From positions 1 through 6,490 of the forward strand of contig DCTR01000027.1 in NCBI GenBank assembly GCA_002329385.1: a stretch of DNA of 6,490 nucleotides, in the 5' to 3' direction. Numbering within the stretch: position 1 is the stretch's first letter; the number at the start of each line of letters is the position of its first letter. The position numbers and the translations under genes were made by a program. This document shows, piece after piece, positions 1-6,093 of this stretch. Source of the stretch: Candidatus Shapirobacteria bacterium UBA1435. Its GTDB lineage: Bacteria; Patescibacteriota; Microgenomatia; UBA12405. Under the pieces are notes generated by a model that saw only the letters and a list, made by a program, of their open reading frames with translations, was not told the DNA's origin and searched no databases.

Positions 1-13
1 TAAACCTAGTCAT
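1..13 (-). CDS. Possible start of a further gene (first codons only)
   Basis: An ATG at 13-11 overlaps the kinase stop as ATGA and reads M-T-R-F before the window ends. The same overlap joins the GNAT and hdcA genes, so a co-translated gene is plausible. A response regulator would be the natural partner, but four codons cannot show this. Confidence 0.3.
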
Positions 14-2247
14 ATTTTTTTGAGACAGAGAGGCAGAGAGAAGAAGAAAGTGGAGCCGACGTTTTGTTTGGATTTTACCCAGATTTTGCCTTTCATCAGC
101 TCGACCAGGGATTTGGTGAGATAAAGACCAAGACCGGTGCCGCCGGTTTGGGGGTTGGAGGAGCTAAGTGAGGAATCTTCGCGAAAGAATTTAGTAAAAA
201 GCTTGGGGAGGTTTTCTTGGGCAATACCGCGGCCGGTGTCCTGTACGGAAAAGACAAGGCGATGACTGGTTTTTTGGGTGGAAATGGTGATAGAGCCGGA
301 GGAGGTATATTTGATGGCGTTGACGACAAGGTTGGTGAGGACTTCGCGAAGGCGGGTGGGGTCGGCCTGGACCTGGAGGGTCTTGGGGATGGGTTTGACG
401 ATAAGCTTAAGGCCACGGTCTTTGATTTTAGGTTTTAGATCGACAATGCTTTGGTCGACAATATCTTTGACGTTGACCGGTTGGCGGGAGACTTCTAGCT
501 TGCCACCTTCAAGCTTGGAGGCGTCGAGGGTTTCGTTGATAAGCTGAATAAGGTCTTGGGTGCCAACAAAACAACGCTGGAGACGCTGGAGGTCCTTGGG
601 AGTAATTTTGGTTTGGGGTTCGGGTTGGTTAATTAGTAGCCAGAGGTAGTTTTTGACAATAGAGGCGGGAGTGCGTAACTCGTGGGAGGTGACGGCGATA
701 AGCTGATCTTTCATTTTGTCGAGAGATTTGAGTTCCTGGTTGGCTTTTTGAAGTTTTAAGTTTTGGCGGCGAAGTTGGCGGGTGGCGAGCTGGATTTTGG
801 TCTGGAGTTCGTGATTAAACTGGTTTACTTTGCGGTAAAGCATGGCGTTTTCGATGGCGACGGCGGCCTGAAGTGAAATTTCCTGCAGAAGGGCAATATC
901 CTGAACGGAATATGGATCCTGGTTTTTTTTGTTGCCAAGAACGATCAGGCTGATGAGGTTGTTGGATTTGATGACGGGAATAACCAGACCGGCTTCAATA
1001 TGTCGCATGTGGTTGATAAGCGAGGAGAGGGCGGTTTGCTGACGGTGGTTAGTGGTTTCCAACAACCTCTTTTCGATTTCTTCAAGGACGAGAATTTTTT
1101 GATTTTGACTAAGAAAATCGGTCAGGTAGTTGTCTTTGACAAGTGAGATGCCGTTGGTTTCGTCAAAACCGATGGTTTTTTGAATCTCGTAAATGCCGGT
1201 GTCGAAGTTTTTGACCAGGACAGCGACACGGTCGAGGTTCATGGTGACAATGAGAGTCTGAACGACGGTGTCGACAAGTTGCGGCATTTCCAAAAAGGTG
1301 GAGAGGCTTTGACTAAGGCGGCTTAGGGTTTTTTGGTAGTCATAGACCGACCGAAAGAAGAGGCGGTTGGTGGTGATGGCGGAGAATCGGTTGATCTTGG
1401 GGTAGAGATAAGTAAGGGCGACGGCGGCGAAAAAAACAAGAGGGAAAGCCAGCGGGTTGATTTGGGTTTTGGCGTTGGCGAGATAAATATAGATAAAGAA
1501 GGAAAGGAGGAAGCAAACGGCGAGGGAGGTAATAAATTTGGCAGTGATTTCGCCAACCAGCATGTGGGTGTCGAGGAGACGGTGTTTGACGATGGCGTAG
1601 GCGGAAAAGGAGGCAAAAACGATGGGGGCGATAACGCCGAGATTTTGGATGTCGTAGTAACCGGTGAGGGAGGGGATGAAAATGTTGGTGGTGGCGCCCA
1701 GAAGCGAGGAGAAAACAATGCCGAGAATAATGTAGTGGAGTTGAAAACGGCTGATACCGGTGAGACGGCGATATTTTTGAGCAAGGTTGTAGACGGCGGC
1801 GACAAAGCAGAGGAGAAAGTGGGCGACAAAAAGGGGGTAAAGCGGTCCGTAGACGGTTGATCGGCTGGCGCCATTAATGATCTCTTCCTGGTCAATAAGG
1901 GGAGTAAAAATGGTGATAAGGGTGAGGATTATGGTTTCGGTAAGCAGCCAGGTGAGGATTTTTGGCCGGGAGGGATGAGGGGAAGAGTCGGGGAAAATAA
2001 GGGAAAAGTAATAAACGGCGGAGGCAAGGGGAATGGTGAAAGCGAAATTAAAGCGGCCAAAGACCAGAACCCAAAAGGGATGATGAAAAGAATAGAAAAG
2101 GTAGAGGGTGGCAATCCAGCCGGCAACAAAAACAAGCAGGTAAGTGAAAACCAGATTGGCCCTTTGGTGCTTGTTGTTGGTGTAGACCAACAGGGCCAAG
2201 AAGGCAGTAATGGAGAAGCTAAGAAAATAGGAGAGCTGGTAGAACAT
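10..2247 (-). CDS. Membrane sensor histidine kinase, 7TM-GAF-HisKA-HATPase (745 aa)
   Basis: Autophosphorylating sensor of a two-component system at the inner membrane. Domains: seven hydrophobic segments (about 3-22, 33-53, 57-85, 97-117, 137-155, 169-191, 203-220) matching the 7TM histidine-kinase sensor type, followed by two more helices (236-256, 264-282); a GAF domain (about 310-470); a coiled coil (475-512); HisKA with the H-box SHELRTPAS (phospho-accepting H522); and HATPase_c with the N-box around NLVVNAIKYT (N639, N643), G1 DTGRGI (670-675), F-box FTKFF (684-688) and G2 GGTGLGLYL (702-710). All catalytic elements look intact; there is no receiver domain, so the partner regulator must be encoded separately. 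The signal is unknown. The ATG at 2247 lies 23 bases after the hdcA stop, opens straight into TM1, and has no Shine-Dalgarno. Co-transcription with hdcA suggests, but does not show, a link to histidine or histamine. Confidence 0.95.
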   Translation of the reverse strand: MFYQLSYFLSFSITAFLALLVYTNNKHQRANLVFTYLLVFVAGWIATLYLFYSFHHPFWVLVFGRFNFAFTIPLASAVYYFSLIFPDSSPHPSRPKILTWLLTETIILTLITIFTPLIDQEEIINGASRSTVYGPLYPLFVAHFLLCFVAAVYNLAQKYRRLTGISRFQLHYIILGIVFSSLLGATTNIFIPSLTGYYDIQNLGVIAPIVFASFSAYAIVKHRLLDTHMLVGEITAKFITSLAVCFLLSFFIYIYLANAKTQINPLAFPLVFFAAVALTYLYPKINRFSAITTNRLFFRSVYDYQKTLSRLSQSLSTFLEMPQLVDTVVQTLIVTMNLDRVAVLVKNFDTGIYEIQKTIGFDETNGISLVKDNYLTDFLSQNQKILVLEEIEKRLLETTNHRQQTALSSLINHMRHIEAGLVIPVIKSNNLISLIVLGNKKNQDPYSVQDIALLQEISLQAAVAIENAMLYRKVNQFNHELQTKIQLATRQLRRQNLKLQKANQELKSLDKMKDQLIAVTSHELRTPASIVKNYLWLLINQPEPQTKITPKDLQRLQRCFVGTQDLIQLINETLDASKLEGGKLEVSRQPVNVKDIVDQSIVDLKPKIKDRGLKLIVKPIPKTLQVQADPTRLREVLTNLVVNAIKYTSSGSITISTQKTSHRLVFSVQDTGRGIAQENLPKLFTKFFREDSSLSSSNPQTGGTGLGLYLTKSLVELMKGKIWVKSKQNVGSTFFFSLPLCLKKI
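1968..1993 (+). other. G-quadruplex-type motif in the kinase gene
   Basis: GGG-A-GGG-ATGA-GGGG-AAGAGTC-GGGG on the template strand, over the kinase region between TM3 and TM4. It meets the common G3/N1-7 rule; biological use is unknown. Confidence 0.3.
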
Positions 2248-2255
2248 CCAAGATA

Positions 2256-2272
2256 GATTATTCCAAATAATC
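2256..2272 (-). other. Short AT-rich hairpin between hdcA and the kinase gene
   Basis: GATTATTTGGAATAATC forms a perfect 7-base-pair stem with a TGG loop. It begins inside the hdcA stop codon and ends 8 bases before the kinase ATG. No T-run follows, so it is not a classical terminator. It could lower kinase translation or affect mRNA stability; the stem is weak (mostly A-T). Confidence 0.4.
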
Positions 2273-3176
2273 AGCGGTTATCCAAGAAGGAGCTGGAAGT
2301 TTGCCTTTCCCATTCGGAGAGCCTGATAGAGGTCAGAATTTCTGGGTTGTTTTTGGGAACGGCTTTTTTGGCGAGAGTGAAATAGGGGGCGGCAACCAGG
2401 GCGCAACCGACTTTACCCTGTTCGACCTGAATGTCGGCAAGATCGGTGAAGATTTCCTGGTAATCGATGTTTTGATTTTTGCCGATTTGGACGATGCTTT
2501 TGGTGATGTTTTCCAAAATAAGCCTTTTGTATGCTCTTTGGGACGATGGGTTTTGGCGAAGGGGAATCCAGCCGAGATCCTCCATAATCAGACAGGCGGC
2601 GCGGGAACGATTTTTGGGAATACCGATGGCGATGGCAGAATATATGTGGCGGGGGCCGATTTCAGTGAAGTGTTTGCCGGCGCAAGGGACGTGGGAGCCG
2701 GGAAGGAGAGGGAAGCGCTTGTTTTTGACGGTGCCAAAGAGTTTTTTAGTGGCTTCAAGGAGGGGACGGGCGCTGTAGACTGGGATATTTTTGCCGTTTT
2801 TACCTACTTTTCTGATGCCCAAATGGTGGGGTTGGCGAAGACGGTCGGCGGGGGCAAGGTCGTAGCCCCAGATGAGACCGTTGACTCCACAAAAGGAGGA
2901 GACGGTAATCATGTTAATTTGACCAAGATAGGTGTCGTGGACTTCGGCCCGGTCGAAAGCGTCGATTTCGTCGAGGAGCTGGGAGCCATCGTGGCGGAGA
3001 TTGAAGCTGGTTTTGCCAACGCCAAGAGCCAGGCCAATGGTGTAATTTTTTCCGGAAGAACCTGGGTTTTGATAGCCTTCACAGTATTGATCAAGGGAAC
3101 TGATGGCGCCTCTGGCCATTTTTTGGGGACGGAAAAGATGGTTGTTTTGGGGGCGAAGAATGGTTTTCAGGGTCAT
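2271..3176 (-). CDS. hdcA: Pyruvoyl-dependent histidine decarboxylase proenzyme (301 aa)
   Basis: Converts L-histidine to histamine and CO2, using a pyruvoyl group made by self-cleavage rather than PLP. Recognised by recalled similarity to the Lactobacillus 30a enzyme: GYQNPGSSGKNYTIGL (34-49), DAFDRAE (72-78), YLGQINMITVSSFCGVNG (83-100), IPVYSARPL (131-139), YSAIAIGI (179-186), LIMEDLGW (196-203) and the tail GKVGCALVAAPY (254-265). Cleavage should fall between S93 and S94 (Ser81-Ser82 in the model enzyme), giving a 93-residue beta chain and a 208-residue alpha chain beginning with pyruvoyl. D75 and E199 match the model's Asp63 and Glu197; Tyr62 is Phe (F74). The model's acid-sensing Asp53/Asp54 appear to be Ser/Gln (S65/Q66). 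Length is near the usual 310, with a shorter loop before residue 179. Start at 3176 is favoured by the ATGA overlap with the GNAT gene; M20 is the next alternative. Pyruvoyl arginine decarboxylase is less likely, given the match across the cleavage region. Confidence 0.88.
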   Translation of the reverse strand: MTLKTILRPQNNHLFRPQKMARGAISSLDQYCEGYQNPGSSGKNYTIGLALGVGKTSFNLRHDGSQLLDEIDAFDRAEVHDTYLGQINMITVSSFCGVNGLIWGYDLAPADRLRQPHHLGIRKVGKNGKNIPVYSARPLLEATKKLFGTVKNKRFPLLPGSHVPCAGKHFTEIGPRHIYSAIAIGIPKNRSRAACLIMEDLGWIPLRQNPSSQRAYKRLILENITKSIVQIGKNQNIDYQEIFTDLADIQVEQGKVGCALVAAPYFTLAKKAVPKNNPEILTSIRLSEWERQTSSSFLDNR

Positions 3177-4171
3177 GGTTTTTTAAGGGAGTGGGAGCGG
3201 CGGCTGGATTTAACTAAAAACTGCCGCATTTCCTTGGGGGTAATGGTGGAAACAAATTTGGAGAGGGCGGGGAGGTTGGGGTGGTACATGAGCACCAAAT
3301 GATCGTCGTGTTGGCCGATGCGGGCGAAAGGAGTGAAACCAATCAGTTTGGTTAGGGGGTAGATGTTGGAGTCGGGGGAGGTCCAAAAAACGGCGGTTTG
3401 GGCGCCGGCGTCGACTCCGGATTGGAGAACGGGTTTGGTCAGATCCATAATAGCCGAGGGGCCGGAACGGGCTGATTTGAGGAGAAGAATTTCGTCGATG
3501 TAGAGGGTGGGGCGGCGAAAAGCGGGAAAAGACTGGGAAAGGGATTGAAGTTGAGAGGAGAGCTGATCGGGGTTTGAGCTGGTGGCATTGGCAAAGCTTT
3601 CGGAGGCGACGGCGCCAAGGCGCTGGGTAAGCTGTTGGCGGGTGCAGGTTGATCCCCAACAAAAACCAACAACCCGGCCGGGGAGGGAGGGATCGGTTTT
3701 GACAACACAGGTGGGGCGGGAGCCGTGGTTAAGGCAATACTTAACTTTATCTTTGACGTGCTCTGGCGGGTAACAGGGGGAGAGGGTGCCTTGCTGACAA
3801 TGGGGGCAGACGGGTTTGCCGGCAGATAAAAGCTGGTGGTAGCGGTCAAGGTCGACAAGATGCGACCAGCCCGATTGAGAGCAGTAGGCGCCTTCGCCCC
3901 ATTCGTGTTCACCGGCGGCACCGTAGCCCTGACGGTAACAGTCGACAAGTCCCTGAAATAACGGTTGGTTTTGGGAAAGCGAGGTCCAATCCAGAGTCTG
4001 AATTTGAGGAGACGGCGGGAGCGGTTCACGGCGTTTGAGGTCGCGATGATAGGCGGCAAAAGCAAACTCGGCGGCAACGATAAGCTGACTTTGGAAACGG
4101 GCTTTAAGCGGTTCGGAAATCGGGGAGACGACGGACGGGGAGGCAGCTTTTTTTTCGACAAACGAAGTCAT
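3173..4171 (-). CDS. GNAT-fold protein with cysteine-rich insert, coupled to histidine decarboxylase (332 aa)
   Basis: Probable acyl-CoA-binding GNAT-family protein; substrate unknown. Fold order seen: an early helix region (LFQGLVDCYRQGYGAAGEHEW, about 71-91); a cysteine-rich insert (97-176) with C97, C122-P-H-C125, C133, C146, C155, C171 and C176, plausibly zinc-binding; a beta3-like GRVVGFCWG (165-173); then beta4 LYIDEILLLK (223-232), a degenerate acetyl-CoA loop ARSGPSA (234-240), helix 3, beta5 AVFWTSPDSN (260-269) and the typical closing PLTKLIGFTPF (272-282). The Q/RxxGxG/A motif is only partly kept, so activity is uncertain. The first 50 residues are low in pattern. The ATG at 4171 lies about 40 bases after a predicted promoter start, without a visible Shine-Dalgarno. 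Its stop overlaps the decarboxylase start (ATGA, 3176-3173), so both are made together. Inferred roles: maturation factor for the pyruvoyl enzyme, as GNAT-like PanZ is for PanD, or acetyltransferase acting on histamine. Confidence 0.8.
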   Translation of the reverse strand: MTSFVEKKAASPSVVSPISEPLKARFQSQLIVAAEFAFAAYHRDLKRREPLPPSPQIQTLDWTSLSQNQPLFQGLVDCYRQGYGAAGEHEWGEGAYCSQSGWSHLVDLDRYHQLLSAGKPVCPHCQQGTLSPCYPPEHVKDKVKYCLNHGSRPTCVVKTDPSLPGRVVGFCWGSTCTRQQLTQRLGAVASESFANATSSNPDQLSSQLQSLSQSFPAFRRPTLYIDEILLLKSARSGPSAIMDLTKPVLQSGVDAGAQTAVFWTSPDSNIYPLTKLIGFTPFARIGQHDDHLVLMYHPNLPALSKFVSTITPKEMRQFLVKSSRRSHSLKKP

Positions 4172-4188
4172 GAAATAAGGGGATTGTA

Positions 4189-4301
4189 ACTAATCAGTAA
4201 AAAATTGCAACAACAGATATTATAAAAATATAGGATATATAATTCAAGGGGGTAAATTCATATTTGGCCGATAATTGTGTTTAATATAAATTTACTAATC
4301 A
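4189..4301 (-). repeat. Two direct copies of TGATTAGT flanking the predicted promoter
   Basis: On the minus strand TGATTAGT occurs at 4301-4294 and again at 4196-4189, the starts being exactly 105 bases apart. One copy lies upstream of the promoter, the other in the predicted leader; each follows a T-run. They could be paired regulator sites, but an 8-base repeat in AT-rich DNA is close to chance expectation. Confidence 0.25.
4219..4247 (-). promoter_or_regulatory. Predicted sigma70-type promoter for the GNAT-hdc-kinase block
   Basis: On the minus strand TTGAAT (4247-4242) is followed by a 17-base spacer and a perfect TATAAT (4224-4219). The -35 box matches TTGACA at four of six positions. 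Transcription would start near 4212, giving a leader of about 40 bases before the ATG at 4171. It is the only good match in the 260-base gap, which is otherwise AT-rich. No convincing hairpin plus T-run terminator for the upstream block was found between 4431 and 4248. AT-rich sequence yields TATAAT by chance easily, so the correct spacing and position carry most of the weight. Confidence 0.6.
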
Positions 4302-4431
4302 AAAAAAGAAGGAAAATAGGTTCGATGGGGAAGTAAATAATATGTAATATTTGTGTAGAAAATCGAGAGAAGGAGAGGGAAAAATCGAGTAAAATATGTG
4401 TGCAAATTGGCGGATTGTTGTTGGCGACGGT

Positions 4432-5316
4432 TTAGGGCGACAAGCGTCGACGGCGAGTGAGAAAGCGGGGGGTAAAGATGATGGCGAGAGCGGCAAGCAA
4501 GAGAGGGATAAAGACGGAGAATGGGAGGACGGCAAAGGTGATGGCGGCAGAAGAGCCGTTGAGGGAGGAGTCGAGGGCAAGGGTGGCGGTATAAATGCCA
4601 GGCCAGAGGGGAGGAGAAAGACGGCAGGTTTGGGGTTGAGGCGAAGATTGGGCAGGGAGAGAGGGTTGGTGGCAACGAATGGAACGTTGCTGGTGGGCCA
4701 AGACGGTTTCGGGGAAGAGGTCGAGGGTTTGGATGATTTTTTTGTTTTTGGTGAGGGTAATTTTGCCTTGAGAGCGGAAGTAGTGGTCGGAGCGGTTTTG
4801 GATTTTGGCCTGAAAGACAATGGGGGTTAATAGGCTGTCTTTGATGATTGGTCTAATTTGGAATTCGCCGATTTGGGCCTGGGAGGGTAATTCCTGGGTG
4901 TGGGATATGGCCAAAAGAAGGTGGGCGCCGATTTCGGCAAGAGACTGGCTGGTGCGGTTGGGGTCGAGGGTGGAAATATCCTGGGAGACAAAAAAAGTGA
5001 AATAGGCGTCCTTTTGGTCGGATTTTTGGCTAACGGCGGCATTAATGACGAGCTGTTTTTTGGAATAAGCAGGAAGGTTAAACGCCTGGCCGAGCTTGAG
5101 GTCGGGGTTGGAGAGATAGAAGATGATGTTGGGGTCGGGGATGGCATGGCGATAATCAATGGCGCCTTCGGCGGTGCCGGGGACCCACGGCCTGACGGAG
5201 GTGGTCAAAACAAGATTCTGGTTGGAGTTGTTGGTGACGGTCAGGGAATGGACAATGTTGCCGCCCGGTTTGACGATATATTCGGTTTGGGCGGGGGAGA
5301 GGGTGAGGTTGAACAT
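4432..5316 (-). CDS. Membrane-anchored double Ig-like protein, WxL-interacting-protein-like (294 aa)
   Basis: The ATG at 5316 lies three bases after the TAA of the upstream gene and in the same frame. Seen: an N-terminal Ig-like domain (about 3-112) with the pattern LSPAQTEYIVKPGG then a TVTNNSNQN strand; a second Ig-like domain (about 150-250) with KIQNRSDHYF, GKITLTKNKKI and a closing PGIYTATLAL; one transmembrane helix (about 261-282); and a basic tail (RFLTRRRRL). This order (two beta domains, TM, cationic tail) is that of DUF916/DUF3324 proteins, which bind WxL proteins and peptidoglycan in Firmicutes; partnership with the preceding secreted protein is inferred. Odd point: such a protein should be exported, yet residues 1-20 are already the first beta strand and no signal peptide is present. 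Either it relies on its TM helix, or it is the second half of a split or read-through gene. No Shine-Dalgarno is visible; TAA-CCC-ATG fits re-initiation. Confidence 0.82.
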   Translation of the reverse strand: MFNLTLSPAQTEYIVKPGGNIVHSLTVTNNSNQNLVLTTSVRPWVPGTAEGAIDYRHAIPDPNIIFYLSNPDLKLGQAFNLPAYSKKQLVINAAVSQKSDQKDAYFTFFVSQDISTLDPNRTSQSLAEIGAHLLLAISHTQELPSQAQIGEFQIRPIIKDSLLTPIVFQAKIQNRSDHYFRSQGKITLTKNKKIIQTLDLFPETVLAHQQRSIRCHQPSLPAQSSPQPQTCRLSPPLWPGIYTATLALDSSLNGSSAAITFAVLPFSVFIPLLLAALAIIFTPRFLTRRRRLSP

Positions 5317-5319
5317 GGG

Positions 5320-6093
5320 TTAGTATTGGGGAATAGCGGTGAAAGTAATGGCGTTTTGGTAATCGCCGGAAGGCTGAATGGCGGAAATGATGACCTTGTA
5401 AGATACCCGTGCGCGACGGTTTTCGACATGAATGCTTTCGGACATGACAATTTGGGGGTCTTCGGTGGGGGAAGCCGAACGGTTGGCAAACTGGCGGAAA
5501 TAGGTGTTGTTGGCGAAGTAGTCGGAGGTGCCAATGCCGGTGGCAACACCACTGCTGTCGATGCCAATGACATTAAAGCCAAAGCCGTAGGCGGAATTGC
5601 CGGTCCAGACTCCGGAGGTGGTTTCGGTGCAGGTGCCGGAGTCGCAGCCGGTGTCGGGAATGGTTTGGCCGGAAAGGTTGGCAAGCGGGTGATTTTCGGA
5701 GGCGGTTATTTGGTAGCCGGTGCCGTAGGGAGTGGAAACGGTGACGATGTTGGTGTCGGTGGTGCCGACGTTGGGGGATGGGGTGCCGAGGTTGATGTCG
5801 ATGTCGTCGATTGAAAAGGAGAATTCTCTAAAGGTGTCGTAAATATATTGGAATCCGGAGCGGACGACGTAGCCGGTGCTTTGAAAGCGACCGGGGGCGA
5901 TTTGGCCAACACTGTCGGTGAGTTGGTAGGTGGTAGAGCTTTTTTTGCCGGAGGTGACGTTGATGTGTCCCATTTCGATAAGATAATTAGTGGAACTGAA
6001 AGTTTCGGCGTTGACGGTAATGGGAGAAGACAGTCGATGAGAAAGGGAGAGGAGAAGCAAAAAGCCGAGGGCAAGACTATTTTTAAGTTTCAT
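5320..6093 (-). CDS. Secreted surface protein with C-terminal WxL-like beta domain (257 aa)
   Basis: The ATG at 6093 is chosen because it opens directly onto a signal peptide: MKLKN, a hydrophobic core (about residues 6-18), and a likely cleavage site after VNA (residue 29). The open frame extends further upstream, but there it runs antiparallel in sense to the neighbouring gene's frame and is Ser/Pro-rich shadow. The mature protein has a segment common in bacterial envelope proteins (TYQLTDSVGQIAPG, 55-68, then GYVVRSGFQYIYD, 74-86), a Thr/Ser/Gly-rich beta region with two cysteines (C150, C155) that could form a disulfide, and a final strand pair (SYKVIISAIQ, 231-240; SGDYQNAITFTAIPQY, 242-257). 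That ending resembles the closing strands of WxL domains, although no W-x-L motif is present. The start overlaps the upstream stop by 11 bases, suggesting translational coupling. Function is probably structural or adhesive at the cell surface; no enzymatic motif was seen. Confidence 0.85.
   Translation of the reverse strand: MKLKNSLALGFLLLLSLSHRLSSPITVNAETFSSTNYLIEMGHINVTSGKKSSTTYQLTDSVGQIAPGRFQSTGYVVRSGFQYIYDTFREFSFSIDDIDINLGTPSPNVGTTDTNIVTVSTPYGTGYQITASENHPLANLSGQTIPDTGCDSGTCTETTSGVWTGNSAYGFGFNVIGIDSSGVATGIGTSDYFANNTYFRQFANRSASPTEDPQIVMSESIHVENRRARVSYKVIISAIQPSGDYQNAITFTAIPQY

Noticed and set aside
2271..3176. Pyruvoyl-dependent arginine decarboxylase as an alternative
   Set aside because: The residues around the cleavage site (YLGQINMITVSSF) and the C-terminal region follow histidine decarboxylase more closely, and the length of 301 exceeds the usual arginine enzyme of about 160-200 residues.
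2301..3302. A 333-codon open frame on the plus strand
   Set aside because: It lies fully antisense to the decarboxylase, whose family motifs are clear on the minus strand. Its product is Gly/Phe/Asp-rich without domain pattern, as expected from the C-rich coding strand.
4216..4245. Inverted repeat of ATTATA / TATAAT across the promoter spacer
   Set aside because: Only six bases per arm, made of A and T only, and one arm is the -10 box itself; expected by chance in this composition.
4248..4431. Terminator for the upstream block
   Set aside because: No GC-rich stem followed by a T-run was found on the minus strand; only a 5-base stem with a long loop near 4425-4449, mostly inside the coding end.
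4900..5814. A 304-codon Gly/Val/Asp-rich open frame on the plus strand
   Set aside because: It is antisense across two surface protein genes, repetitive in composition only, and resembles no family. It is a by-product of strand skew.
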